Assembly: GCF_913773635.1 (NCBI RefSeq)
Contig: NZ_CAJYGQ010000006.1
Coordinates: 434,001 to 498,000 of the forward strand
Source: an uncultured Mucilaginibacter sp.
GTDB lineage: Bacteria > Bacteroidota > Bacteroidia > Sphingobacteriales > Sphingobacteriaceae
DNA: 64,000 nt
Direction of reading: 5' to 3'
Shown: positions 40,315-49,705 of the stretch, piece after piece
Layout: every line of letters starts with the position of its first letter
Position numbering within the stretch: the stretch's first letter is position 1
Program-made: the position numbers and the translations under genes
The notes under the pieces: generated by a model
What the model was told of the DNA's origin: nothing
Databases searched by the model: none
What the model saw: the letters and a program-made list of their open reading frames with translations, nothing else

Positions 40315-43300
40315 AGGCCGATCTTTCTTTTTGCCCGCTTTGACTGTAAGTATTTGTAAAGCACATAGTAAACAACAAGCTCATGGTTACGCTGCCGGTC
40401 AACAAATATGCGGTTAATATGCATATGGATGAGATCCGCCAAAAACTGCGTTCTGCGTTTGGCTGTGAATTTGGCTGACCTTTGACTTATCTTTTTGAGG
40501 TTAGTTGAAAACAGGTCAATCGATGATCTTAAACCCAACTTATCGTAAAAAGTAACATCAGCTAAAAGACGGTCAATTTCTGCTCTTATTTCACGGAATT
40601 TTATGTCTAAATCTACCTTCAAGGTTTTGTCTGAAGAAAATTCGGCATAAAAAACATTGACCATGCGTTCTAAAAAGGTAATCTGCTCATCAATATTTAT
40701 GATAAACGTTTCCAACACCTGCATGACGGAAATAAATGCGAGACTATGGTAGGCGTAAGTAAACGATCTCAAACGACTTTTTTGAATAAAATTCAAGACC
40801 AGCTTACTGCTTCCGTAGAAGAAATTCTCGACTAACTCCATTACATCTGCACCATAGCGCTCTACCTCCCGCCTGTATATATCGGCTTGATATTCTCGTA
40901 TCAAGTGAAATTTAACGGTGTCATTGAGGCGCTTTTTTAAACCGGATAGGACTGGACCGATCTCCGTTTCTTTGACCTGTAATCTCAAACGAATGTGGTA
41001 AGCCGAATCCCTGTAGCGTATAAAGAACCAGGAATGAAGCAGGTCATTTTCAATTTGCGATAAAAAAGGAAGCAATTTTTTGATAAGCAGGTCATTGGCA
41101 ATGGCTGGGTTACAGTAGATCTTCAAATAAATCCATTTGCTACCTATAATAAAGTCTGATGGAAACTGCTGTTCCGGTACAGGTTCATCCGCGCGTATCC
41201 CTGGGTAAACTTCCTGCGTTTTATATAAAGAAGCAACAAACTGGTTGACCATTACCTGGTTACCGGTGTGGTCCATTACGATCGGAGCAGGTTTGATGAA
41301 TTCCTGTAAAACCGCGCCCGATCCACGTTTGAATGAATCGATCAAAAGTTTTATTTCTTCTTCAATACTCAGATCAAACACCAATTGCTGGTCAAAATTG
41401 CTTAAAGAAACGAACTGTGGCAAATTTAATCTTGCTTTTACGAAGTTGAAATTTTTGACAGCATCAACTTCTTTCATGTTTTTTAAATGGTTTACTTCAA
41501 CGGCCGAGAGATGCCAAGTTGCCAAACAAAGAATAACCTTGTTATAACTGACCCGTGGATATGAGGGCATTTCAGGAAAATAATTTTCCAAATTTAATGT
41601 GTAAGAGCCCTGTACTCCCTGGTACTGAAGGTCGCAAAGTAATCTGAACACGGCTAAATGATTCCGGTTGTAATTGTATGCGGAGGATAGTCGCGGAACG
41701 ATCACTTTGTTCAAACGTTTGGATTCTAACACCAATTGATCGCCGACGACAGATAGCAAAAGGTCAGATAGTGCAAGTTGCTTTTCTTTAGGCAAAGTGG
41801 AACGGACATTAATGGGAATTTCGTAATCATAACTATGTGGCCTCCGGTTTATGTTATCGGCATGCTGGTCAGACAGCTGGCCTATATCCGCAAAGATCAC
41901 GTTCGGGTTCGCCTGCTGTTCCTGCGCCGATAAAAACCTGGTTAGCATGAGAATATCCTCACTCCAGGCGGCAAAACGGCCGAGCAGGGCAGTTGCGGTT
42001 ACGCCACCAACCGATTCCAAATACGTACCCTCTTCCAACACCCTAAAAAGAACGGAAATTGTTGGAGGGGATTGGAGCGCAGAATCTTTGTTTAAAGAGA
42101 TCAGATCTTCATTCGTCAATTCGATATGGTTCATCCCGTTCTTAATAGCTGCCCATTTTGAAAGCAATAAGCGGTGGGTAGTTGACCATGCAATCCTACG
42201 GTCGTTCGTTTTGGGAGCCTTAAAATTGACATCCCGAAGTAAATCTGCTTGGCTGTCAACCTGAATAATGGAGCCATACCCAATGCCAATATCTGGATCA
42301 ACCGCCTGCAGTAAAGGTATTTTTTGTTTATCATATTTCAGTTTGAAAGCATTGATAAATTCCTGCAACATCGCCGGCTGTTGAGAAGTAACTAATAAAG
42401 AAAGAGCTAACAGGCCATCGCGAATATCCTGCTGGTAATGACTGTTGAGATCGCCGGACACTACACTTTCCAACCCAGCGTAAAAGAACTGCTTAGGATG
42501 CAGGTCCTTTTTAACATCCAATAATAGTTTCAGGCGTTCGCTGACAGAAAGGAGTGTATCCAATTCATGCAACTGAACCCTTTTCAAATCACTTATCATG
42601 TCCCGCAGCTCCTGACCGAAAGCGGTACTGCCAAGCTTCTCACTCAGCATTCGGTCTAAATAATCTTGCCCAATAATATTAAGTGCTGTGTCGGTGGTGA
42701 GAATACCAGCTGTTTCCAAAAAAGCCAGATAATCTCCTGCGGTAGGCGCATCGCAGCCAGTAAGCGATCTTATATAATCAATAATCTCGCTACCATGTTT
42801 ACCACCATCACTCAAATAATCCTGAATCCCAGTGGTAAGCTTATTTCGCCCGAATGATTCCAGGTCAAAAAACATATGAGTCTTATCGGCTGAATAACTT
42901 GTCTTTATAAACCTATAATCTTTACCCCAGGAATAAAGTGCCGAATTAAGCACGTAGAATTTACTTATACACTCTAATTTGCCAATTTTTTCGTTTAGTG
43001 CTTGGATAATCTCTTGGTCTATATTTAAATGAAGTTTGAAGTTCGGTGTAATAAAAAGTTTATGTTTTTCACCTTCAGCCCATTTTGTCACAGTGAAAGA
43101 ACTAAAACTTCCAAATGGTGTTGGCCGATAACAATATCTGTTTAAATAGCGTTCAATTGAGTTCTTTTCTTTGCGCGTGAGGTCAGGCCACGAAAATTTT
43201 TGTCGTTGTAGAATTTCAAATAAGCTTGAATTTGCGAGAAACAGGGATGTTTTAAAATACTGGCTTGCCATCAAATCTTCTCGTTTGGATGACAAATGTT

Positions 43301-43361
43301 CTTCGAAAGAATGAAAGGGGACCCTTAAGATTAGTGAATTATAAATCTCATATTCTGTCAT
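40311..43361 (-). CDS. LanB-type lantibiotic dehydratase with SpaB_C domain
   Basis: A 1016-residue full-length class I dehydratase. The N-terminal Lant_dehydr_N region starts with YNSLILRVPFHSFE and YCYRPTPFGSFSSFTV, a hallmark segment. It should transfer glutamate from tRNA to Ser/Thr and then eliminate it. The C-terminal part (about 730-1010) is the thiopeptide-type bacteriocin domain (WIYLKIYCNPAIANDLLIKK, SWFFIRYRDSAYHIRLRLQV). No LanC cyclase or peptidase gene is adjacent. It converges with the response regulator gene, and 2 kb away is the Cys-free precursor it probably acts on. Confidence 0.92.
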   Translation of the reverse strand: MTEYEIYNSLILRVPFHSFEEHLSSKREDLMASQYFKTSLFLANSSLFEILQRQKFSWPDLTRKEKNSIERYLNRYCYRPTPFGSFSSFTVTKWAEGEKHKLFITPNFKLHLNIDQEIIQALNEKIGKLECISKFYVLNSALYSWGKDYRFIKTSYSADKTHMFFDLESFGRNKLTTGIQDYLSDGGKHGSEIIDYIRSLTGCDAPTAGDYLAFLETAGILTTDTALNIIGQDYLDRMLSEKLGSTAFGQELRDMISDLKRVQLHELDTLLSVSERLKLLLDVKKDLHPKQFFYAGLESVVSGDLNSHYQQDIRDGLLALSLLVTSQQPAMLQEFINAFKLKYDKQKIPLLQAVDPDIGIGYGSIIQVDSQADLLRDVNFKAPKTNDRRIAWSTTHRLLLSKWAAIKNGMNHIELTNEDLISLNKDSALQSPPTISVLFRVLEEGTYLESVGGVTATALLGRFAAWSEDILMLTRFLSAQEQQANPNVIFADIGQLSDQHADNINRRPHSYDYEIPINVRSTLPKEKQLALSDLLLSVVGDQLVLESKRLNKVIVPRLSSAYNYNRNHLAVFRLLCDLQYQGVQGSYTLNLENYFPEMPSYPRVSYNKVILCLATWHLSAVEVNHLKNMKEVDAVKNFNFVKARLNLPQFVSLSNFDQQLVFDLSIEEEIKLLIDSFKRGSGAVLQEFIKPAPIVMDHTGNQVMVNQFVASLYKTQEVYPGIRADEPVPEQQFPSDFIIGSKWIYLKIYCNPAIANDLLIKKLLPFLSQIENDLLHSWFFIRYRDSAYHIRLRLQVKETEIGPVLSGLKKRLNDTVKFHLIREYQADIYRREVERYGADVMELVENFFYGSSKLVLNFIQKSRLRSFTYAYHSLAFISVMQVLETFIINIDEQITFLERMVNVFYAEFSSDKTLKVDLDIKFREIRAEIDRLLADVTFYDKLGLRSSIDLFSTNLKKISQRSAKFTAKRRTQFLADLIHMHINRIFVDRQRNHELVVYYVLYKYLQSKRAKRKIGL

Positions 43362-43462
43362 AAATACGTTAGGTAAAATAAAACCTTAACACGCACTAAG
43401 TCATGACATTTCATTCTTAAGATAAGACGCTGTAGTATTCAGAGAAGAGGAAATTGCAGAAA

Positions 43463-43831
43463 TTATTTGTTGTTAAGCTTTTCAGTAATAACTTTATTGT
43501 GCTCTTCAAGAAGCGTATAGTATCTATCCCGCCACTTGTCTCTTTCTCTCTCTAATTGTTCATAGGTCAACTTATCGTTTGATGTCGACGAAATGCCTTG
43601 GCTTTCGAGATAATCTGCCATTTCAGGGATTTCAAATGAAAAATCATGATTAAGAGCCTTGCCATATTTGTATAAAATTTCTAACGACAGATCAGGTTTT
43701 GATTTGTGAACATAGAATGTTGACTGATCATAACCAGCCTCTTTAACCATTTTTACTATAGATAAAGAACTTCTCTTGGCTACTGCGTGTAAGATTGCGC
43801 CTCTATGAATGGGATATTTCTGATTTTTCAA
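43463..43831 (-). CDS. Helix-turn-helix regulator, 122 aa
   Basis: A 122-residue protein with an N-terminal helix-turn-helix (GAILHAVAKRSSLSIVKMVK and EAGYDQSTFYVHKSKPDLS) and a C-terminal coiled coil (YEQLERERDKWRDRYYTLL). The design resembles small XRE- or Cro-like regulators of Bacteroidetes. It lies upstream of the dehydratase gene in the same direction with a 101-bp gap and may regulate the RiPP cluster. Confidence 0.7.
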   Translation of the reverse strand: MKNQKYPIHRGAILHAVAKRSSLSIVKMVKEAGYDQSTFYVHKSKPDLSLEILYKYGKALNHDFSFEIPEMADYLESQGISSTSNDKLTYEQLERERDKWRDRYYTLLEEHNKVITEKLNNK

Positions 43832-44274
43832 TTACCTCTTAATGCTTAGTTATCCCTAAGCTAAATCAATTCTATGCTGAATATTTTGCCGAATTTTATT
43901 GAAAATACTCTTATAAATACCTATTATTGTCTATATATGTCTAATTAATATTCTAATTATTCTATTGTGGACAAAAATTGATGATAAAATAGATTGAATT
44001 CATAAATTGCGGTTCAAATAAAACGTGAACTGCTCACGAGCCTCGTCCTAAAATCTGGAAAATTTCACACGAGTGTAAGTAGAGCATCCTGACCCTATAC
44101 AAGTGATAGGGCTGGTGCTCGCTTATGTGAATGTGTGAAGCCATTCGCAAGAATGGTTGGCCCTTCCAGAGCCTTAGGACATTTTGCAAAGCGAGTTACC
44201 GGCCCTATTTCTTCTTTAAATTATAACTCACTTTGCAAGGCTCATAAATTTCTTTAATAAAGAAAATGTGAGTG
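43832..44274. other. Intergenic region of about 440 bp with AT-rich part and RNA
   Basis: The left half (43832-44030) is very AT-rich with no gene and probably contains the divergent promoters. The right half is the structured RNA described at 44034-44238. No open frame of note. Confidence 0.5.
44034..44238 (+). ncRNA. Candidate structured RNA upstream of the sigma factor
   Basis: A rod-like fold is built by GTCCTAA/TTAGGAC (44045-44051 with 44174-44180), TCTGGA/TCCAGA (44054-44059 with 44165-44170) and TTCACAC/GTGTGAA (44064-44070 with 44133-44139). Inside are CCCTAT-N7-ATAGGG and CCATTC-GCAA-GAATGG with a GNRA loop. A second, competing hairpin pairs TTGCAAAGCGAGTTA (44184-44198) with TAACTCACTTTGCAA (44224-44238). 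The overall shape recalls 6S RNA, which is known in Bacteroidetes; a cis-acting attenuator of the sigma gene is the alternative. Confidence 0.6.
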
Positions 44275-44847
44275 ATGCCCGAGTACAAATACTTATCTGA
44301 TCAAGAGCTTCTCTTTCTTATAAAGGATGAAGATCATTCCGCGTACAAAGAATTGTATGACCGTTATTACTTTCTATTGTTTTCACATGCCTATAAAAAG
44401 GTAAACTGTGCTGATGAAGCAAAGGACATTATCCAAGATGTTTTTACTAAACTTTGGGTAAACCGAAATGCCCTGCCAGCCAACAATCTTGCAGGGTATC
44501 TTTACACAGCTGTAAGGAATAAAGTATTTGATATTTATGCACATGAAAAAGTTAAATCAAAACATGTAAAAGCTTTCCAGAATTACGTAATCCAACATTC
44601 TGATGCTGCGGATCATTTGATCCGCGAAAAACAATTACGTAGCGTGATCGATCAGGAGATTGAGCAACTACCTCCTAAAATGAGGCATGTATTTGAATTA
44701 AGCAAAAAGCATCACCTTTCTCATTCAGAGATTGCCGAACAACTTGATACTACTGAAAACAATGTGTCAAAGCACGTTAATAACGCAATCCGCATTCTGA
44801 AATTCAAGCTTGGTTTAATAGCCATTTGTTTGCTTATCATAAAGTGA
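44275..44847 (+). CDS. ECF sigma-70 factor (FecI-like, Bacteroidetes type)
   Basis: A 190-residue ECF sigma factor. Region 2: ELYDRYYFLLFSHAYKKVN and AKDIIQDVFTKLWVNRNAL. Region 4: LPPKMRHVFELSKKHHLSHS and EIAEQLDTTENNVSKHVNNA, a helix-turn-helix. The ATG at 44275 is taken; a GTG one codon earlier is possible. The FecR gene follows in the same direction, then susC with an STN domain, so this is the sigma of a trans-envelope signalling loop that senses the SusC substrate. Its leader contains the structured RNA. Confidence 0.92.
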   Translation: MPEYKYLSDQELLFLIKDEDHSAYKELYDRYYFLLFSHAYKKVNCADEAKDIIQDVFTKLWVNRNALPANNLAGYLYTAVRNKVFDIYAHEKVKSKHVKAFQNYVIQHSDAADHLIREKQLRSVIDQEIEQLPPKMRHVFELSKKHHLSHSEIAEQLDTTENNVSKHVNNAIRILKFKLGLIAICLLIIK

Positions 44848-44920
44848 ACATTAAAAAATCTTAAATTTCTTTTCCTTTATCCAATACATAGTCGTCGTGG
44901 GTTAAAATGAGCAGTTCATT

Positions 44921-46033
44921 ATGACCAAAGACGATATTTTAGCACTATTTAAACGTTACCAAAAAGGCGAGTGCACCCCAGAGGAAAAGGCAATTTTGGA
45001 AAGCTGGTATCTGCAATATCATAGTGATAATCGAAAGTTGAATCCTGAGCAAATTGAAGAGTTTGGGAAACAGATATTGCAGCAATTGCCTGTATCCAAC
45101 ATCTCTAAGAAATATAATTTAGCCTTGCGGTTGATGACTGCGGCCACTTTGGCCGTATTTTTAGTTGGTCTTTCTTTTTACTTGTTGAAGCCAAAACGCG
45201 TGAAGATTAGCCATTCTGCGCATGTTATCCGACCGGGCTCTGATAAAGCGGTGCTTACCGTTGCTGACGGAACTATCATTAATTTGAATGAGGCAAAAAA
45301 TGGAGTAATCTCTAATCAAAGTGGTGTTGATATTCTCAAAACTAAAAGTGGAGAGTTGATATATAAAATTGGCACTGAGGTAACAGCTGAATCTATAGGT
45401 CAGTTCAACACAATCAGTACGCCAAAAGGTGGAAAATGGCAGGTCGAATTATCAGACCACACACATGTTTGGCTCAATGCCGCTTCTTCGATCACTTATC
45501 CTGTATCCTTTGCACACCAAAAAAACCGAAGTGTAGCGATTACGGGCGAAGCCTACTTTGAAGTTGCGAAAGACCAAAAGCACCCTTTTATTGTAAAAGC
45601 CGGAGCGCAGACCATAAAGGTCTTAGGTACACACTTCAATATTAACGCCTATAGTAATGAACCTACTTTACAAACGACGTTATTAGAGGGAAGTGTACAA
45701 CTTGCGACAAATAAACGGATATTATTTCTTAAGCCAGGGGAACAAGCCTCCCTGTCTCCTAAGGACATAACCATTAATACGGTAGATACGGAACCCATCA
45801 CTGCCTGGAAGAAGGGGGACTTCATTTTTAAAAATATCGATTTCAAAGCCAGCATGCGTCAAATCGAAAGATGGTATGATGTAGATGTAGTTTATCAATC
45901 AGAGCCTAAAGATTTTACTCCGGGCGGTTGGGTTTCCCGGTCAAAAGACATCAATAGTGTTTTAAAGATAATGGAATTAACAGAACATGTTCACTTTAAA
46001 GTAGACGGAAGGAGGATCGTGGTCACGCAATAG
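44921..46033 (+). CDS. FecR-family anti-sigma factor
   Basis: A 370-residue anti-sigma factor. The N-terminal cytoplasmic part (KRYQKGECTPEEKAILESWY) is followed by one membrane helix (LMTAATLAVFLVGLSFYLL). The periplasmic FecR domain has FNTISTPKGGKWQVELSDHT, VWLNAASSITYPVSF and VAITGEAYFEVAKDQKHPF, and the DUF4974 end has FKNIDFKASMRQIERWYDVD. It holds the ECF sigma until the SusC-like receptor signals. The surrounding gene order sigma-FecR-SusC-SusD is standard for Bacteroidetes. Confidence 0.94.
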   Translation: MTKDDILALFKRYQKGECTPEEKAILESWYLQYHSDNRKLNPEQIEEFGKQILQQLPVSNISKKYNLALRLMTAATLAVFLVGLSFYLLKPKRVKISHSAHVIRPGSDKAVLTVADGTIINLNEAKNGVISNQSGVDILKTKSGELIYKIGTEVTAESIGQFNTISTPKGGKWQVELSDHTHVWLNAASSITYPVSFAHQKNRSVAITGEAYFEVAKDQKHPFIVKAGAQTIKVLGTHFNINAYSNEPTLQTTLLEGSVQLATNKRILFLKPGEQASLSPKDITINTVDTEPITAWKKGDFIFKNIDFKASMRQIERWYDVDVVYQSEPKDFTPGGWVSRSKDINSVLKIMELTEHVHFKVDGRRIVVTQ

Positions 46034-46059
46034 AAAACCTTCCCGCATTCCAAAAGGAA

Positions 46060-46088
46060 GGCCAGGTGTGCTGGAAACACAACTGGCC
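46060..46088 (+). promoter_or_regulatory. Intercistronic stem-loop between fecR-like and susC-like genes
   Basis: GGCCAG-g-TGTG (46060-46070) pairs with CACA-a-CTGGCC (46078-46088), a 10-bp stem with a 7-nt loop. A second option is CCTTCC/GGAAGG (46038-46043 with 46056-46061). There is no T-run, so a processing or mRNA-stability element is more likely than a full terminator. Confidence 0.5.
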
Positions 46089-46149
46089 CGATAGGTGGAA
46101 ATATGCTAACTAATTTCTCAAGTCATCAACATTTTTCACAACTAAACAA

Positions 46150-49100
46150 ATGTATAAATTTTATACGCATAAAATTGGCGTACTCTTTTGGCGCGCACTC
46201 GCATATTTTTCAAATCTTAATATTAAATTATTCTCAATCGCCGCACTATTCTTGATTAGTGCAGCTGCAAAAGGGCAGCAGATCACTCTAAAAGTCAATA
46301 GTGCTTCTTTGGAAAGTGTATTCAAAGAGATACGTAATCAGAGTGGGTATGATATATTTTTTGATCGCAATCTAATTCAGAATATGAAGGCTGGCGATCT
46401 GAACCTCAACAAGGTTTCGTTAGAGCAAGCTGTAATAGTAGTCCTCAAGAACCTACCACTTGATTATACGATAGCATCTAAAACGATAATAATTAAAGCA
46501 AAAACCAGCTTACCAGTTAAAACGGGACCTGAGCCAATTATACCAGTTAAAGTGAATGGTAAAGTAACAGACACAACCGGACGGCCGCTTCATGGCGCAA
46601 CAATCAAAGTTGTCGATAATGATAATTATACAGTTACAGACAAAGACGGAAAATTCTCGATAGATGCTATTCAAGGTACTCAGGTAATTGTCTCCTATAT
46701 CGGGTATGAAAGCACATCATTCACCGTTGCTGAAAGGTCTGTTTTTCAAAACATAATGCTTCATTTAGCTCCGCCGCGACTCTCCGAGATCAATGTGGTC
46801 AGTACAGGTTACCAATCTATCCCAAGAGAAAGAGCAACCGGCTCGTTTGCCCAACCTGTAAAAAAAGAATTTGATATTAGAGTGGCACCCGATGTGCTTT
46901 CAAAACTCTCCGGTATAACACCTGGCCTCGTATTTAATGCTAATACGGCAACCGCACGTTCTGGGCAGGTTGATATGAATATAAGGGGGCGCAGTACGAT
47001 CTTTGCGAATGATCAACCACTGATAATAGTCGATAATTTTCCTTTTAGCGGAAATATCAATAACATTAATCCTAATGACGTCGAAAATATCACGATCCTA
47101 AAAGACGCAGCATCGGCGAGTATATGGGGTGTTCGGGCGGGGAATGGTGTAATCGTAATCACTACAAAAAAAGGCAAATTCAACCAACCGTTGAGAATCA
47201 ATTTCAATGCTAACCTTACAATTGCCGGTAAACCCGACCTTAATTACAATCCAAATCAATTAGACGTACCGTCATATATCGGATTAGAACAGTTTCTTTT
47301 TAGCAAAGGGTATTATGACGGTAATTTGGCCAACACCACTACATATCCTGTTATCTCGCCGGTCGTTGAACTTTTAGCGTTACAACGCTCAGGTTCCTTA
47401 AGTAGTAGTGACCTCAATTCACAACTCGATGCATTAAAAGGACTTTCAATTAACGAACAGCTTACCAGATATATTTATCAACCTGCAAAGAATCAGCAAT
47501 ACGCTTTAAATTTTTCAGGTGGAAACACCAAAATGCTGTACTACTTGTCTGCCGGTTATGATAAGGGTGTGGCTAATTTGAAAGAGAATTCCAATCAAAG
47601 AATAACCATCAATTCGCAAAACACCTTTTACCTAAGTAAAAAAGTGGAGGTGAATGCAGGTGTAAATATCATTCAGTCGACAAATGAAATAGATAACACA
47701 TTAAGTCAGTTCAACACAAGATTGTTTCCATACAGCCAACTGGCCACCCAAAATGGTGACCCTTTATCTATCGTTTACAATCTCCGTCAGAATTATGTTC
47801 AGTCAGCAACGACGAGAGGATTTTTGAACTGGGCATACACTCCCCTAAACGAATTAGGAAACACTGATAATACACTGAAAACTTTAGATGCAAGATTAAC
47901 TGGTAGCTTGAGGTATAACATTTTAAATGGCTTGAGTGCAGAAGTTAAATACCAGTATCAGCGGGTAATCAATCAGAACAGGAATTATCAAAGCCAGCAA
48001 TCATTTTACGCGAGAAATCTGATCAATACATTTTCCATCCTCACTGCCGGTCGGGTTTCTGGTTATAACCTCCCTTTAGGTGGAATACTAAATCTTGCGA
48101 GTGCAAACATTAGTTCAAATAATTTGCGCGGACAGGTCAATTATCATTTGGATCGGAAAAAACATAGTTTGACCGCAATCGCAGGGTACGAATTAGCTGA
48201 AGTGAAGGCTGAAAACAACAGTTCAATTCTGTATGGCTATAATGATGATCTTGCGACTTTTACCAATATAAATCCGTTGGTATCCTATCCTACAAACCCA
48301 TCGGGGTCATCAACCATCAACGGCGGATTAGGAATCGGAGGTACTTTAAGCAGAATAAGATCTACTTTCGCTAATGCGGCCTACACTTATGATGGACTTT
48401 ATACCATATCAGGTAGTGCGAGAATCGACGGAACAAACTATTTTGGTGTCGCAACCAATCAGAAGAATGTACCGCTTTGGTCGGCAGGTGTCAAATGGAA
48501 CATCGGGCAGGAAAATTTTTATAGATCAAATTGGCTGCCAAACCTTTCACTGAGAGGCTCATATGGTTTTAACGGAAACGTCGATCAATCCGTAACCGGT
48601 GTTACAACTTTCCTTTATCGAAGTAATGCGGCGTATACAAACCTGAACTATGCACAAATTTCCAATACTGGCAACCCCGATCTACGTTGGGAGAAAACCG
48701 GAATTTTTAACATTGGTCTGGACTTTAGTTTCAAAAACAACAGGGTTTCAGGAAGTTTAGAATATTTCATTAAAAAGGAAACCGATCTTTTAGGATTCAA
48801 GGCTTTTCCGGCAAATGCAGGCATTTCATCATTGAAAGGGAACTATGCGGATATGAAAGGTGAAGGCTTTGATGTAATCATCACTGCTAACAATCTTAAA
48901 GGCAAATTTAATTGGACCTCTACGGTAATCATCAGCAAAGCGACCGATAAAGTAACCCGATATGATGTAATCCCAACGACAGCATCGATTGTGGGAGCAT
49001 CACCTACGGCTATTCCCAATATAGGCAAACCAGTATTTGGAGTGTATGGATACAGATGGGGCGGCTTAGATCCTATTACTGGCAATCCAAAAGGATATAT

Positions 49101-49692
49101 CAACGGTGTGCTAAGTGAAGATTATGCAACGATCAATATCAGAACACCACTTTCAGAACTTGTCTATGCAGGTCCCGCAAGACCTGTGTATTTTGGTGGC
49201 TTCAACAATTTTTGGAGCTTTAAGGGCTTTACCCTGGGCGTACAAGTAAACTACAAATTTGGATATTATTTCATGGCGCCGTCTCTCAGCTATAGCGCCA
49301 TTGGTTCGAACGGTTCGGCATTTTTAAATGTAAGCCGTGATTTTAACAGACGATGGCAAAGTGCGGGTGATGAACAATTTACAAATGTCCCATCGCTGGT
49401 CTATCCATTTGTTCCTGCCCGCGATCAATTTTATCAAAACGCGGATATCAATATTCAAAAAGCAGATCACATTCGGCTGCAAGATGTTAGCCTAAGCTAT
49501 GAATTTACTAAACTGCATAAACCTAAATTACCCTTTAACACCCTACAGGTATTTGTCTTTGCCAATAATTTAGGGGTACTGTGGAGAGCCAATAAGCAGG
49601 GTCTCGATCCTGATGCTGTTCCAGGCAATGCAGACATTACAACAATCCCAACTTCAAGGGCGATCTCATTCGGTATAAAAGGAAGTCTTTAA
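46150..49692 (+). CDS. SusC-like TonB-dependent outer-membrane transporter
   Basis: A 1180-residue outer-membrane receptor. It has a signal segment (FSIAALFLISAAAKGQQ), an STN domain (ITLKVNSASLESVFKEIRNQ, DIFFDRNLI) that contacts FecR, a carboxypeptidase-regulatory-like domain (VNGKVTDTTGRPLHGATIKV), and a plug with DVLSKLSGITPGL and IRGRSTIFANDQPLIIVDNF. The beta barrel ends with IPTSRAISFGIKGSL. It takes up a large substrate across the outer membrane with SusD. The substrate is unknown; the TlpA-like and DUF6520 neighbours do not suggest a sugar, and no glycoside hydrolase is near. Confidence 0.96.
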   Translation: MYKFYTHKIGVLFWRALAYFSNLNIKLFSIAALFLISAAAKGQQITLKVNSASLESVFKEIRNQSGYDIFFDRNLIQNMKAGDLNLNKVSLEQAVIVVLKNLPLDYTIASKTIIIKAKTSLPVKTGPEPIIPVKVNGKVTDTTGRPLHGATIKVVDNDNYTVTDKDGKFSIDAIQGTQVIVSYIGYESTSFTVAERSVFQNIMLHLAPPRLSEINVVSTGYQSIPRERATGSFAQPVKKEFDIRVAPDVLSKLSGITPGLVFNANTATARSGQVDMNIRGRSTIFANDQPLIIVDNFPFSGNINNINPNDVENITILKDAASASIWGVRAGNGVIVITTKKGKFNQPLRINFNANLTIAGKPDLNYNPNQLDVPSYIGLEQFLFSKGYYDGNLANTTTYPVISPVVELLALQRSGSLSSSDLNSQLDALKGLSINEQLTRYIYQPAKNQQYALNFSGGNTKMLYYLSAGYDKGVANLKENSNQRITINSQNTFYLSKKVEVNAGVNIIQSTNEIDNTLSQFNTRLFPYSQLATQNGDPLSIVYNLRQNYVQSATTRGFLNWAYTPLNELGNTDNTLKTLDARLTGSLRYNILNGLSAEVKYQYQRVINQNRNYQSQQSFYARNLINTFSILTAGRVSGYNLPLGGILNLASANISSNNLRGQVNYHLDRKKHSLTAIAGYELAEVKAENNSSILYGYNDDLATFTNINPLVSYPTNPSGSSTINGGLGIGGTLSRIRSTFANAAYTYDGLYTISGSARIDGTNYFGVATNQKNVPLWSAGVKWNIGQENFYRSNWLPNLSLRGSYGFNGNVDQSVTGVTTFLYRSNAAYTNLNYAQISNTGNPDLRWEKTGIFNIGLDFSFKNNRVSGSLEYFIKKETDLLGFKAFPANAGISSLKGNYADMKGEGFDVIITANNLKGKFNWTSTVIISKATDKVTRYDVIPTTASIVGASPTAIPNIGKPVFGVYGYRWGGLDPITGNPKGYINGVLSEDYATINIRTPLSELVYAGPARPVYFGGFNNFWSFKGFTLGVQVNYKFGYYFMAPSLSYSAIGSNGSAFLNVSRDFNRRWQSAGDEQFTNVPSLVYPFVPARDQFYQNADINIQKADHIRLQDVSLSYEFTKLHKPKLPFNTLQVFVFANNLGVLWRANKQGLDPDAVPGNADITTIPTSRAISFGIKGSL

Positions 49693-49705
49693 TCAAATTA
49701 AATTT

